In this document: piece by piece, positions 45,760 through 56,914 of the stretch
Layout: every line of letters begins with the position of its first letter
Position numbering within the stretch: the stretch's first letter is position 1
NCBI GenBank assembly: GCA_900470095.1
Contig: UBZM01000016.1
Span: forward strand, 221,267 to 285,266
Direction of reading: 5' to 3'
DNA length: 64,000 nucleotides
From: Hyphomicrobiales bacterium
Lineage (GTDB): Bacteria; Pseudomonadota; Alphaproteobacteria; Rhizobiales; Beijerinckiaceae
Position numbers and translations under genes: made by a program
The notes under the pieces: generated by a model
Databases searched by the model: none
What the model was told of the DNA's origin: nothing
Seen by the model: the letters and a program-made list of their open reading frames with translations, nothing else

Positions 45760-47538
45760 ATGACTCTCGATCAATCGCTCTCCATCGCCGTCATCACCAC
45801 GATGATGGCGCTCTTCGTCTGGGGCCGCCTCCGCTATGATGTCGTCGCGGCGCTGGCACTCCTCGCCGCGCTGGCTCTGGGCCTCGTACCGGCCAAGGAT
45901 GCCTTCAAGGGCTTTTCCGACGATATCGTCATCATTGTCGGCAGCGCGCTCGTGGTCAGCGCAGCGGTCGCGCGCTCCGGCATCATCGAGCGCGCACTCA
46001 GCCATGTTGCGCCCTATGTCCGCTCGACACAGATGCAGATCTCGCTGCTCGTGTTCTCGGTCGCGGTGATGTCGGCGATCATCAAGAATATCGGTGCGCT
46101 CGCGATGATGCTGCCGATCGCCTACCAGCTCGCCCGGAAGGGTGGAAAATCGCCATCCATCTTCCTGATGCCGATGGCCTTCGCCTCGCTGCTCGGCGGC
46201 ATCGTCACGCTGGTCGGCACCTCGCCGAACATCATCGTCGCCCGCGTCCGCGAGGAACTGACCGGCCGCCCCTTCGAGATGTTCGACTTTGCGCCGGTCG
46301 GCCTCGGTCTCGCGCTCGCCGGCTGCCTGTTTCTATGCGTGGGCTACCGCCTGCTGCCGCGCGACCGGCAAGGCGCCGCCTCGCTCGAACAGGCGCTCGA
46401 CATCTCCGACTATGTCACCGAGGTTCAGGTCCCCCAGCGCTCGGCGCTTGCCGGCAAGACCATCTCCGAGCTCAAGGCCCTTGCGGAGGGTGAGGTCGAT
46501 GTCGTCGCCATCCTGCGCTCCAAGACGCGGCTGTCCGCCCCGTTCCCTGATGCCAGCCTGCGTCCCGGCGACATCCTGCTGCTGCGCGGCGAGCCGAAGG
46601 CGCTCGAGCGCGTCGTGGCACAGGGGGGCCTCCAACTCGATGCCGACCAGCGTCCGACCCATAGCAAGGGCGCGCTCGACCAGATCACCGTGAGCGAGGC
46701 GATCGTCGGCCCCGTCTCGCTGCTGACCGGACGCTCTGTTGGCGAAATCGAGCTGCACGAGCGCTATCGCGTCAATCTGCTCGCAGTGAGCCGGTCTGGC
46801 GAGCGCTTCCGGGAACGCCTGCGCAACATCACCCTGCGCACCGGCGATGTCGTCGTCCTCCAGGGCGACGAGACAATCCTGCCGGAGCGAATGCGCGAAC
46901 TGGGACTGATGCCGCTCGCAGAACGCGCGCTGACGCTCGGCAGTGCCCGCAGGGGCTGGGTTACCGGCGCGATCCTGCTTGCGACCGTGATCGCGATCGC
47001 CTTCAACCTCGTCCCGGTTTCGGTCGCGTTCTTTGCGGCAGCCGCGCTGCTCGTCACCTTCCGGGCGATCTCGCCGCGCGACGCCTATGACTCGATCGAA
47101 TGGCCCATCCTCGTCATGCTGGCGGCCCTGATCCCGGTCAGCGACACCTTGCGCTCGACCGGAACCACGGATCTGCTGGCCGGCTGGCTCGCGAGTATCG
47201 GCATGCACGTCCCCGGCTGGGGCGCGGTTGCGCTGATCCTCGTCTCTGCCATGGCGGTGACGCCCTTCCTGAACAACGCGGCGACGGTGCTGGTCATGGC
47301 CCCGATCGGCGCGAGCTTTGCGAAGAGCCTTGGCTATAGCCCCGATGCCTTCCTGATGGCGGTGGCGATCGGCGCGGCCTGCGACTTCCTCACGCCGATC
47401 GGCCACCAGTGCAACACCCTGGTGATGGCTCCGGGAGGGTATCGCTTCGGCGACTACGCGCGGCTTGGCGCGCCGCTGTCGCTGCTGGTGATCCTGCTCG
47501 GCGTGCCGCTGATCATGCTGGTCTGGCCGCTACGATAG
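45760..47538 (+). CDS. SLC13-family permease with two TrkA-C domains
   Basis: The 592-residue protein has an N-terminal membrane block (about 1-205), two consecutive TrkA-C-like soluble domains (about 210-290 and 300-385), and a second membrane block. Transporter motifs TLVGTSPNIIVARVREELTG and TPFLNNAATVLVMAPIGASFA match the paired re-entrant segments of the divalent-anion:Na+ symporter family. Substrates in the family include sulfate, dicarboxylates and citrate. The TrkA-C domains probably bind a regulatory ligand. It is a single gene. Confidence 0.88.
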   Translation: MTLDQSLSIAVITTMMALFVWGRLRYDVVAALALLAALALGLVPAKDAFKGFSDDIVIIVGSALVVSAAVARSGIIERALSHVAPYVRSTQMQISLLVFSVAVMSAIIKNIGALAMMLPIAYQLARKGGKSPSIFLMPMAFASLLGGIVTLVGTSPNIIVARVREELTGRPFEMFDFAPVGLGLALAGCLFLCVGYRLLPRDRQGAASLEQALDISDYVTEVQVPQRSALAGKTISELKALAEGEVDVVAILRSKTRLSAPFPDASLRPGDILLLRGEPKALERVVAQGGLQLDADQRPTHSKGALDQITVSEAIVGPVSLLTGRSVGEIELHERYRVNLLAVSRSGERFRERLRNITLRTGDVVVLQGDETILPERMRELGLMPLAERALTLGSARRGWVTGAILLATVIAIAFNLVPVSVAFFAAAALLVTFRAISPRDAYDSIEWPILVMLAALIPVSDTLRSTGTTDLLAGWLASIGMHVPGWGAVALILVSAMAVTPFLNNAATVLVMAPIGASFAKSLGYSPDAFLMAVAIGAACDFLTPIGHQCNTLVMAPGGYRFGDYARLGAPLSLLVILLGVPLIMLVWPLR

Positions 47539-48429
47539 GGCCTTGGCCTCGTTCCGCCGCAGCGGCAGCATGATCGTCCCGGATGCGGCGACCACCAGCA
47601 CGAGGCCGAGCCAGTCGCTCGGCGTCGGCCGCTCGCCGAGCAGCAGCACGGAACCCAGCACCCCGACGGCCGGCACCATCAGCGTGCCAAGGCTGGCAAT
47701 GCCCGCGGGCAGCCGCGCGATGACCGTGAACCACAGGAAATAGGCCAGCGCCTGTGCTCCCAGGATATGGAAGGTCAGCGCAGCGAAGGTCCGCGCCTCC
47801 AGCATCTTGGGAACGGGGAGGCCCTCGAAGACCAGCATGCCGATGCCGGCGACGACACCGCCGATCAGCAGCTGCCAGGCGGCGATGGTCAGTGCCGGCG
47901 CCGAAACCGGCCAGCGCTTGGTGACGATCGTACCCAGGGCCCAGCTCACACTGGCGATCAGGGCGTAAAGCAGGCCGATGGAGAACGAGCCGCTGGCGAG
48001 CAACGGCAGGCCGAGGCACAGCAATCCCGCAGCGCCCAGCCCGAGCCCGAGGAGGCGCCTTCTGTCAAAAGGCTCAGCAAGGGCGAACCGCGCGAGCAGC
48101 GTCGCCCAGATCGGCATGGTGAAGGTCAGGATCGCCGCCCGCGACGTGGGCGCGGCGAGCTGTGCGAAGGCAAGCAGCACGTTGAAGGCGGCAATCGAAA
48201 GGAAACCGGCAACCGCCAACCTCAGCCACTGCGCTCTTGGCACCGCCAGGGACTGGCCGCGCGCAAGTGCGATGGCGACCAGAGCCAGTCCGGCAAAGGT
48301 CATGCCGCCGGCCCGGAGCGTCCAGGGCGCGATCTCAGTCAGCGAGATGCGGACAGCCGGCCAGTTGAAGCCCCAAAGCAGGCCCAGTAGCGGAACGAGC
48401 AGAAGCGAACGGCCAGGAGCTTGCGACAT
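47530..48429 (-). CDS. EamA (DMT superfamily) transporter
   Basis: This 299-residue protein has ten predicted membrane segments in two EamA repeats: GLLWGFNWPAVRISLTEIAPWTLR at the start and PAGIASLGTLMVPAVGVLGSVLLLGERP in the second half. It probably exports a small metabolite. Its 3' end overlaps the end of the convergent SLC13 gene by 9 nt. It is the third EamA protein of the window. Confidence 0.87.
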   Translation of the reverse strand: MSQAPGRSLLLVPLLGLLWGFNWPAVRISLTEIAPWTLRAGGMTFAGLALVAIALARGQSLAVPRAQWLRLAVAGFLSIAAFNVLLAFAQLAAPTSRAAILTFTMPIWATLLARFALAEPFDRRRLLGLGLGAAGLLCLGLPLLASGSFSIGLLYALIASVSWALGTIVTKRWPVSAPALTIAAWQLLIGGVVAGIGMLVFEGLPVPKMLEARTFAALTFHILGAQALAYFLWFTVIARLPAGIASLGTLMVPAVGVLGSVLLLGERPTPSDWLGLVLVVAASGTIMLPLRRNEAKALS

Positions 48430-48519
48430 GGCGTGACTATGGCCGAACCGGCGGCGCCATCGTCATGCCAAATCGCGCAGGAGCGGATGCACGTTTATCG
48501 CCCCGGCCGCCGCGCGGCA

Positions 48520-49809
48520 TCACTCCGGGACGCTCTCGAGGCCGCACCATTCGGCGACGAACAGGGCCATGGTTCCGGTGATGCGCCTCAGCGAGGCGAG
48601 GCTGACGCGTTCGTCGAAAGCGTGGATGTTCTCCGAGATCGGGCCATAGCACAGCGCCGGAATCTTGTCGTAGAGCGCATAGACGCGCGCATCGAGATAG
48701 CCCGCGGTCATGAAGCTCTTCAAGGGCTTGCCGGTCGAGCCCTGATGCGCCCGGCCGAGCACCGCCTCCGCCTCGCTGCCGGGCTCGAGTACATAGCCTT
48801 CCGAATAGAAGCCGTTGAAGGTCACGCTCGGCGGATTGTTGGCAAGAAACGAATCGCCGCGCGCATGCGTCAGCACGCAGGCCTCGATCCGCTTCGCCAA
48901 TTCCTCGGCTCTGACACCGGGATAGAGTCCGATCCGGCAGTCGATCCTGCACCAGCACGGCACGGAGGAGGCCCAGTCGCCGCCCTCGATCTTGCCGATA
49001 TTCAGGTTGATCGGATGGGCGACGTCCTCGAAATGCTCGCGTCCGGCCTTCTCCGCGTTGAGTTCCTCCTCAAGCTTCCGCAGCGCCCCGATGACGCGAT
49101 AGGCCCCGTCGATCGCGTTCGCACCCGCGCCCATCTCGCGCACATGCATCGGCACGCCGCGCACCTCGATCTGGAACCAGAGCACACCGGTATTGGCGCG
49201 CACGAGCATCTCCTCCTCCGGCTCGGGGATCAGCACTGCATCGGCCTTGTAGCCGCGCAGATGCGTCATCAGCGCGCCGTTACCGGTCGATTCCTCCTCG
49301 ACCACCGACTGCACGTAGACCGTGGCCGCCGGCTGCAGGCCGATGCGCCGGAGCGCGTCGAGGCAGAACAGGTTGGCGGCATGACCAGCCTTCATGTCCG
49401 CGCCGCCACGGCCATAGAGCCAATCCCCCGCGATCACCGGGTCGAAGGGCCGATGCGTCCAAAACGTGTCCGGCCCGGTCGGCACGACATCGACATGCGC
49501 CTGCAGGATCAGGGAGCGCCCCTTCTCCTCGCGCGGATGATGGATGCCGACGACGATCGGCGCATCCGAATGCTCATCGGAGAACGGCGCACCACCGGGA
49601 TGGGCCGCAATCGCCTCGCGATCCATTCCGAAGCGGTCCATCGTGAAACCGCGCCCCTTCAGCGCCCGGAAGACGAAATCCTGCACCGCGTGTTCCTGCC
49701 CGCGCAGCGAGCCGAATCGGATCATCTCCTGCGTGAAGGCGATCTGTTCGGCAAAGCCGGCCTCCACAGAGGCAAGGATGCGGTCGCGAAGCACGGGATC
49801 GAGAGGCAT
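48520..49809 (-). CDS. M20-family deacylase (ArgE/DapE-like)
   Basis: The 429-residue protein has M20 peptidase metal motifs: LQAHVDVVPTGP (His/Asp), GRGGADMKAG, and VVEEESTGNGAL with the catalytic glutamates. The lid domain (about 210-330) is present. It hydrolyses N-acyl amino acids or small peptides with two zinc or cobalt ions. It lies just downstream of the second peptide-type importer on the same strand, separated from it by a palindromic repeat, so it may process that importer's substrate. Confidence 0.88.
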   Translation of the reverse strand: MPLDPVLRDRILASVEAGFAEQIAFTQEMIRFGSLRGQEHAVQDFVFRALKGRGFTMDRFGMDREAIAAHPGGAPFSDEHSDAPIVVGIHHPREEKGRSLILQAHVDVVPTGPDTFWTHRPFDPVIAGDWLYGRGGADMKAGHAANLFCLDALRRIGLQPAATVYVQSVVEEESTGNGALMTHLRGYKADAVLIPEPEEEMLVRANTGVLWFQIEVRGVPMHVREMGAGANAIDGAYRVIGALRKLEEELNAEKAGREHFEDVAHPINLNIGKIEGGDWASSVPCWCRIDCRIGLYPGVRAEELAKRIEACVLTHARGDSFLANNPPSVTFNGFYSEGYVLEPGSEAEAVLGRAHQGSTGKPLKSFMTAGYLDARVYALYDKIPALCYGPISENIHAFDERVSLASLRRITGTMALFVAEWCGLESVPE

Positions 49810-49852
49810 GGGCAGGTCTCCGGTCGGTTAGGCGGCAAGCAGGCGCTCGCCG

Positions 49853-49945
49853 TCATGCTCGGCCTCGTGCCGAGCATTCGCGCCTCGCGACGCGGATGGC
49901 AGGTGAGGACATGGATGGTCGGGACAGGCCCGACCAGGACGATGA
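49853..49945. repeat. Intergenic palindromic repeat element
   Basis: Two perfect inverted repeats lie in the 158-bp gap between importer and deacylase genes. ATGCTCGGC/GCCGAGCAT (49855-49877) has 9-bp arms and a 5-nt loop. TGGTCGGG/CCCGACCA (49916-49936) has 8-bp arms and a 5-nt loop. The wording (ATGCTCGG...GCATTC, GGTCGGGACAGGCCCGACC) is that of dispersed repeats I recall from Bosea-like Hyphomicrobiales genomes. It may act as a transcript end or a stabilising structure. Confidence 0.65.
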
Positions 49946-49967
49946 GGCCATGGCCGGCAAGGCTGCC

Positions 49968-51574
<1,607 letters not shown>

Positions 51575-51575
<1 letters not shown>

Positions 51576-52411
51576 CACTCCCTCCCCCGCGCCAGGCGCG
51601 GGTTCAGCGCGTCGTTCAGCCCCTCGCCCGCCAGATTGAGCGCAAGAACCGTGAGGAAGATCGCAAGGCCGGGGAAGAAGCTGATCCACCAGGCATCGAT
51701 CAGGCGTGTGCGCCCGGCGCCGACCATATAGCCCCAGCTCATCAGGTTGGGGTCGCCCAGCCCGAGGAAGGAGAGCGAGGATTCCAGCAGGATCGCCGAG
51801 CCGATCATCAGCGAACCCATCACGATGATCGGTGCGATGGTGTTGGGCAGCACCTGGCTGAAGATGATGCGCGGCGTCGACTGGCCGATGGTCACGGCAG
51901 CCTGCACATATTCGCGCGTCTTCAGCGACAGGACCTCGCCGCGCACCAACCGCGCCACGGGCGGCCAGCTGACGACCCCGATCGCGAGCACGATCGAGCC
52001 GAGCTGCGGTTGCAAGATCGCGACCATAACGATGGCCAGGGCGAAGCTCGGAATTGTCTGGAAGAACTCAGTGAAGCGCATCAGCGCGTCGTCGACGAAG
52101 CCGCCCGCATAGCCCGCAACCGCGCCGAGCGGCACGCCGATCAGCAACGCGACCAGCGTCGAGACCACGCCGATCATCAGCGAGACCCGCGCACCATGCA
52201 CCAGCCCCGCAGCGATGTTGCGCCCCAGCGTATCTGTGCCGAGCGGGAAGCGCTCCATGACGAAGGGCGCAAGGAACGGCCGGCCGACCGTGCGCCATGG
52301 CGATTGCGGAAAGAGCGACGGCGCCAGCAGCGCGAAGACGATGACGACGAGCAGGATGATCAGCCCGACAACCGCGCCGCGATTGCTTGCAAAACGCTTG
52401 AGGAAGCTCAT
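51575..52411 (-). CDS. Peptide-type ABC transporter permease (DppC/GsiD type)
   Basis: The 278-residue permease has six membrane segments, with GTDTLGRNIAAGLVHGARVSLMIG near the start and the EAA region ILLESSLSFLGLGDPNLMSWG. It overlaps the dppB-type gene upstream by 4 nt and forms the second channel subunit. Confidence 0.92.
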
Positions 52412-53385
52412 GATGTCGCCTCGATGCGCGGATCGGCCAGCCGGTAGACCAGGTCCGTGAGGATATTGAAGCCGACGACCATGGCCGACGAGACGAAGAA
52501 GACACCAAGCAGCACCGAGTAATCGCGCTGCACCAGGGCATCGAACATCAAGCGGCCGATGCCGGGCCAGGCGAAGACCGTCTCGGTCAGCACCGCACCG
52601 CCGACGAGCTGGCCGGCCTGCAGGCCAGCCAGCGTCACGACCGGCAGGATCGCGTTCCTCGCTACATGCCGGCGCGAGACGACCCCGGGCGAAAGCCCCT
52701 TCGCGCGGGCCGTCTTGACGAAATCGGCGCCGGCAATCTCCAGCATCGAGGCCCGCATCATTCGCGCGTAGAGCGCCGTGAAGAACAATCCGAGCGTCAG
52801 CGCCGGCAGGAAGAGATGCTGCGCGATATCGAGCGCCCGAGCGAGGCCGGTATAGTTCGCGCCGATCGTCTCGAAGCCGACATTCGGCACGAGGCCGAGC
52901 TTCAGCGAGAAGATGATCTGGCTCATCAGCGCGATCCAGAAGAGTGGTGTCGCGTAGAAGACAAGGGCAAGCGTGGTGATGACGCTGTCCTGCCAGCGCC
53001 CGGCACGCCGCGCCGCAAGCGCGCCCATCAGGACGCCCAGCCCCAGCGAGACGAGAAAGGCTGCGCCGGTCAGCAGCAGGGTCGCGGGCAGCCGATCGAG
53101 GATCAACTCGAGCACGGGCCTCTGCTGGCGATAGCTGAAACCGAGATCGAGCGAGGCATAGCCCTTGAGATAGATCCAGAGCTGCTCGATCAGCGGCTGG
53201 TCGAGGCCGAACCGCGCCCGCAACTGCTCGAGCAGCACCGCGTCAGCCGCACCCGCCTCTCCCGCCAGAACCTGCGCGGGATCGCCCGGTGCGGCGCGGA
53301 TCAGAAAGAAATTCAGGATCGCGATGGCGAAGAGGACGACGATCCCCTTCACCAGCCGGCCCGCGAGAAATTGAGCGAGGTTCAT
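52408..53385 (-). CDS. Peptide-type ABC transporter permease (DppB/GsiC type)
   Basis: This 325-residue permease begins MNLAQFLAGRLVKGIVVLF and carries APGDPAQVLAGEAG, LDLGFSYRQQRPV and the EAA-loop region ARAKGLSPGVVSRRHVARNAILPV. The start at 53385 is chosen over a longer frame because the DppB family begins at this hydrophobic segment. It follows the binding-protein gene after a 164-bp gap that holds a palindromic repeat. Confidence 0.92.
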   Translation of the reverse strand: MNLAQFLAGRLVKGIVVLFAIAILNFFLIRAAPGDPAQVLAGEAGAADAVLLEQLRARFGLDQPLIEQLWIYLKGYASLDLGFSYRQQRPVLELILDRLPATLLLTGAAFLVSLGLGVLMGALAARRAGRWQDSVITTLALVFYATPLFWIALMSQIIFSLKLGLVPNVGFETIGANYTGLARALDIAQHLFLPALTLGLFFTALYARMMRASMLEIAGADFVKTARAKGLSPGVVSRRHVARNAILPVVTLAGLQAGQLVGGAVLTETVFAWPGIGRLMFDALVQRDYSVLLGVFFVSSAMVVGFNILTDLVYRLADPRIEATS

Positions 53386-53424
53386 CACATGCCTTCGGCG
53401 CTGCGGACAGGCAAAATAGCCGGT

Positions 53425-53543
53425 CCGCGTCACCCCGGACCGAGCGCGGCTCGAACCCGGGGATCGTCTTCTGGAAGAGGCGCGTCACAAAGTGCAGGCG
53501 TCATGCCGTCCCGGATCGCCGCTGCGCGAAAGCCGGGACGGCA
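53425..53543. repeat. Intergenic palindromic repeat element inside the importer operon
   Basis: CCCCGG (53433-53438) and CCGGGG (53457-53462) bracket an inner GAGC/GCTC repeat. Further on, GCCGTCCCGG (53505-53514) and CCGGGACGGC (53533-53542) form a perfect 10-bp stem with an 18-nt loop. The whole lies between the binding-protein and permease genes. The style matches dispersed Hyphomicrobiales repeats and could fine-tune transcript levels along the operon. Confidence 0.6.
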
Positions 53544-53549
53544 ACGGCC

Positions 53550-55106
53550 TCACTCTTTCCAGGCGTCGCGGAAGCCGTCATCCACGCCAATGCCGGTGGT
53601 GACGAGGTTCTTGACGTTGCAGCGATAGATCGTCGGGAAATCCATCTCGAGCAGCCAGAGCACCGGCAACTCGTCCGCCAGCAGCTTCTGCACCTTGGTG
53701 TACAGCTCCTGGCGCTGCGCATCGGTCGCCGCGATGGCCGCCTCGGCGAAGAGCTTGTCGACCTCCGGGTTCGAATACCCGCCGACATTGGCGAAGGGAT
53801 TGCCCTTGGCGATGTTGCTCGAGATGTAGCTGCGCGCCACACCCATCGCTGGATCGCCGAGCTGGTAGAGGAAGTTGAAATTCAGGTCGAAGTCCCAGTT
53901 GCTGGCCTTCTGGGTCCAGCCCGGCACGTCGGTGTTCTCGATCTGAATCTTGACCCCGACATCCTCGAGATTCTGCTTGATGGCCTCGGACCAGCGGCTC
54001 CAGGTCTCGCCATAAGGCAGGTTGAGCAGCTTGATCGTCTCACCCTTGTAGCCAGACGCCTTGATCAGCTCCTTCGCCTTCGCCGGATCGAAAGCATATG
54101 TCGGCACGTCGGACGAGTAGAAGCGCGTCTTCGACGAAATCGGCCCTGTCGGCAGCTTGCCGAGACCGCCCCAGACCACGTCCTTCCCGAATTCGCGATC
54201 GATCGCGTACATCAGGCCCTGGCGGAATTGCTTGTTGCCGAGGATGCCGTTGCGCACGTTCGGCGTCAGCCAGGCATGTGGGGCGAACATCTCCCAGCCC
54301 TTGGTCGTCATGCAGGTATTGGGCAGCTTCGAGAGCCGCGCCACATCGTAGACATCGACGGAGCCGCCGGTCAGCACGTCGACCTTGCCGGTCTCGTAGG
54401 CAACCGCGCGCGCCGCCGCATCCGGGATGATCTGCCAATAGATCTCGTCGAGGTTCGGCTTGCCCTTCAGCCAATAGTTCTCGTTCTTGACGAGGTGGAT
54501 ATAGGAGCCCTTCTTCCACTCCTTCAGCTTGAACGGGCCGGTTCCGATTGGCGTGTTGTTCGCCGGATTCGCCCGATAATCGGTGCCGTCATAGATGTGC
54601 TTCGGGATCATCGGGGCCGAGGCGACTTCCTGGGTCATGATCATCGGGCCGAAGGGCTGCTTCAGCGTGATCTTGACCGTGAGATCGTCGACCTTCTCGA
54701 TTGTCTCGACCTGAGCGTTGACGATCGGCCGCCAGCGCGGATGGACCTCGCGCAGGAACTTGTCGAGCGTGAACACGACGTCGTCCGCCGTGAAGGGCTT
54801 GCCGTCATGCCAGGTCACGCCCTCCTGGAGCTTGAAGGTGTAGACCTTTGCATCTGGAGAAATCTCCCAGCTCTTGGCAAGCGAGGGCTGCGGGTTGAGC
54901 TTCTCGTCGTAGCGCAGCAGCGACTCGTAGATATTGCCGGCGACCATGTTGGTCGGGCCATTCTGGTTCAGCCCCTGCATCAACATCGGAGGCTCAGGCT
55001 GCACCACGACATGCACGGTGCCCCCTTTCTTCGGCTCCTGCGCGGTCGCTGCCCCGAGCGCGAGCACTGAGGCCGCGAGCGCCAGGCCAAGTCTCAATCC
55101 GGTCAT
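53550..55106 (-). CDS. Periplasmic substrate-binding protein of the second importer (SBP family 5)
   Basis: The 518-residue protein has a signal peptide (residues 1-22, MTGLRLGLAL to GAATAQ) and the SBP_bac_5 features EPPMLMQGLNQNGPTNMVAGNIYESLLRY and YTFKLQEGVTWHDGKPFTADDVVF. It captures the imported substrate. The true start at 55106 is clear from the signal peptide; the frame runs on upstream without coding features. It heads the operon and is divergent from the IclR regulator. Confidence 0.93.
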   Translation of the reverse strand: MTGLRLGLALAASVLALGAATAQEPKKGGTVHVVVQPEPPMLMQGLNQNGPTNMVAGNIYESLLRYDEKLNPQPSLAKSWEISPDAKVYTFKLQEGVTWHDGKPFTADDVVFTLDKFLREVHPRWRPIVNAQVETIEKVDDLTVKITLKQPFGPMIMTQEVASAPMIPKHIYDGTDYRANPANNTPIGTGPFKLKEWKKGSYIHLVKNENYWLKGKPNLDEIYWQIIPDAAARAVAYETGKVDVLTGGSVDVYDVARLSKLPNTCMTTKGWEMFAPHAWLTPNVRNGILGNKQFRQGLMYAIDREFGKDVVWGGLGKLPTGPISSKTRFYSSDVPTYAFDPAKAKELIKASGYKGETIKLLNLPYGETWSRWSEAIKQNLEDVGVKIQIENTDVPGWTQKASNWDFDLNFNFLYQLGDPAMGVARSYISSNIAKGNPFANVGGYSNPEVDKLFAEAAIAATDAQRQELYTKVQKLLADELPVLWLLEMDFPTIYRCNVKNLVTTGIGVDDGFRDAWKE

Positions 55107-55262
55107 CGTTGTTCTCCCGTTCCCCTGTGCCGGTTCCGGCAGCTGCGTGAGCGCACCGGGTATGGCCTCTCTTTTCGACTGGCATCGCGGCCTACCGGGA
55201 TCGCACCCGAACATGTGCCGATTAGCAAGCTCCACGCCATTGAAAGCCAGAGTCAAAATTCG

Positions 55263-55277
55263 TGTCAATGACTGACA
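55263..55277. promoter_or_regulatory. Candidate IclR operator
   Basis: TGTCA and TGACA flank ATGAC over 15 bp (55263-55277), 23 bp upstream of the iclR-type start. IclR proteins bind short palindromes of this size near their own promoters. The site also faces the divergent binding-protein gene. The repeat is short, so chance cannot be excluded. Confidence 0.4.
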
Positions 55278-55299
55278 TGGCGTGTTATTAGACGACACG

Positions 55300-56139
55300 A
55301 TGAAAGTTCAGGCGATTGGCGCTGTGAGAGGGCCGATGAATAGCGCAGGCGAGAGCCGGACCGCGAAGCTTCCGCCGGGCGTCCCGATCGTCAGGGCGCT
55401 CGACCGCGCCATTGCCCTGCTCCGCGCCTTCCGCCCCGAGCAGCCGCGTCTCGGGCTGAGCGAGCTCGCACGACAGGTCGGGCTCGACAAAGGCACGACG
55501 CGGCGGCTGCTGCAGACATTGCAGCTCAACGAACTGGTCGAGCATGACGAGCGCTCGCAGACCTACGCATTGGCCGTCGGGCTGATCGAACTCGGCAGCG
55601 CCGTCACGACCGGGCGCGAACTTCGGGACGTGGCCGGCCCCTATCTGACCGAGATCGCCGAGAAGACCGGCGCGACCTCGTTCCTATGGGTCCATATCTC
55701 GGGCCGGGCATTGTGCGTGGACCGCGTCCGCGCCTCGCTGCCGCATGTCGATGCGACATGGTTCGCGGTCGGTGCTCAGGCGCCACTGAACTGCGGCGGC
55801 GGCCCACGTGTGATCCTGGCCTATCTCGACGAGGTACAGCGGCGACAGGCACTGGCCCTGGAATTGCCAAAGCGCGCGCCGGCCAGCCAGACAGACCCCG
55901 AACTGCTCTGGCGCGAGGCGGATCGTATTCGCGCGCAAGGCTGGGAACTGGCCGCCGACGACTTCTTCATTGGCTTGACGGGCGTCGGCGTACCGATTTT
56001 CGACCGCAGTGGCGCGCTTGCCGGCGCACTCAGCATCTCGTCACTGACCTCGATCGTCGCGCCTGAAGGGCGCCCGGCGCATCTCGTTGCCTTGCAGGAC
56101 GCTGCCACGCGCATCGGGGCGCGCCTCCTCCCCGCCTGA
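55300..56139 (+). CDS. IclR-family transcriptional regulator
   Basis: This 279-residue protein has the IclR winged helix (VRALDRAIALLRAFRPEQPRLGLSELARQVGLDKGTTRRLLQTL) and the GAF-like effector domain with SFLWVHISGRALCVDRV, APLNCGGGPRVILAYL and GVGVPIFDRSGALAGALSIS. Starts at 55282 (GTG), 55300 and 55336 are all possible. It is divergent from the second importer operon and probably controls it in response to the imported compound. Confidence 0.9.
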   Translation: MKVQAIGAVRGPMNSAGESRTAKLPPGVPIVRALDRAIALLRAFRPEQPRLGLSELARQVGLDKGTTRRLLQTLQLNELVEHDERSQTYALAVGLIELGSAVTTGRELRDVAGPYLTEIAEKTGATSFLWVHISGRALCVDRVRASLPHVDATWFAVGAQAPLNCGGGPRVILAYLDEVQRRQALALELPKRAPASQTDPELLWREADRIRAQGWELAADDFFIGLTGVGVPIFDRSGALAGALSISSLTSIVAPEGRPAHLVALQDAATRIGARLLPA

Positions 56140-56419
56140 TCGACGCCTGCCGAAGCAGCAGGCTAGGGAAAGGCAGCGGATTCCTGTATTGGACATAGGC
56201 GCGCGAAGCACCCGCCAATTGGTGAACGCGCTTGCCTACTGGAGCCGACGCTCGGGCTCTCAAGGGCTCCAAGCGTTCATTTCGCTGCGATGAAGCGCAT
56301 GGCCATCGCCGCTGAGGTGGTCAATCCAAGGCCTTGAAGGCGTTGGGCGGCTATTCGATATTGATTTGCCGGCTTTCTAACATAGGTTCTGTTTACGGAT
56401 GGGGAGGGCACAGGTTTCG
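56140..56419. other. Intergenic region with no recognised feature
   Basis: This 280-bp stretch between the IclR and Nudix genes is less GC-rich towards its right end. I see no tRNA fold, no long inverted repeat and no credible small gene. It should hold the promoter of the Nudix gene; the TATTGATTTGCC and AACATAGGTTCTG stretches are the AT-rich part, but no clear -35/-10 pair stands out. Confidence 0.5.
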
Positions 56420-56854
56420 ATGAAGAAGGCGAAGTCAGGATTGGGGAAGCCGCGCTCGCAGATCGCCGCGCTCCCCATCCGCCGATCGCCGACGGGGGAG
56501 CCGGAGCTTCTCCTGGTCACGACGCGCACGACGCGGCGATGGATCGTTCCCAAGGGCTGGCCCATCAAGGGCAAGAAGAACCATGAGGCTGCGGCGATCG
56601 AAGCGCGCGAAGAGGCCGGCGTGATCGGCAAAGCCCACAAGAAGCCCGCGGGGCGCTACATCTATTGGAAGCGGATGAGCGACCACTTCGTTCTCTGCAA
56701 GGTGGCGCTCTATATTCTTGACGTCGAGCACCGGCTTGAAAAATGGGCCGAGCACAATCAGCGGCTTTCGCACTGGTTCACGCTGGAAGATGCTGCCGAG
56801 ATTGTCGACGAGCCCGGCCTGAAGGCTGCGATCCGCGCGCTGGAGTTGAATTGA
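56420..56854 (+). CDS. Nudix hydrolase (small diphosphoinositol-phosphatase-like type)
   Basis: The 144-residue single Nudix domain begins with QIAALPIRRSPTGEPELLLVTTR and holds a Nudix box around residues 46-69 (PKGWPIKGKKNHEAAAIEAREEAGV). The EAREEAG core needed for metal binding is kept, but the first glutamate of the box is replaced by lysine and the conserved arginine by isoleucine. Relatives hydrolyse nucleoside or inositol polyphosphates. I start at MKKAKSG; an ATG 21 bases upstream is also in frame. It is a single gene. Confidence 0.85.
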   Translation: MKKAKSGLGKPRSQIAALPIRRSPTGEPELLLVTTRTTRRWIVPKGWPIKGKKNHEAAAIEAREEAGVIGKAHKKPAGRYIYWKRMSDHFVLCKVALYILDVEHRLEKWAEHNQRLSHWFTLEDAAEIVDEPGLKAAIRALELN

Positions 56855-56914
56855 CCGACGCCGCGGGGTGCGCAGACTCAGCGCCCTTCCCTCAGCGGCA
56901 CCTCCTGATCCCGG

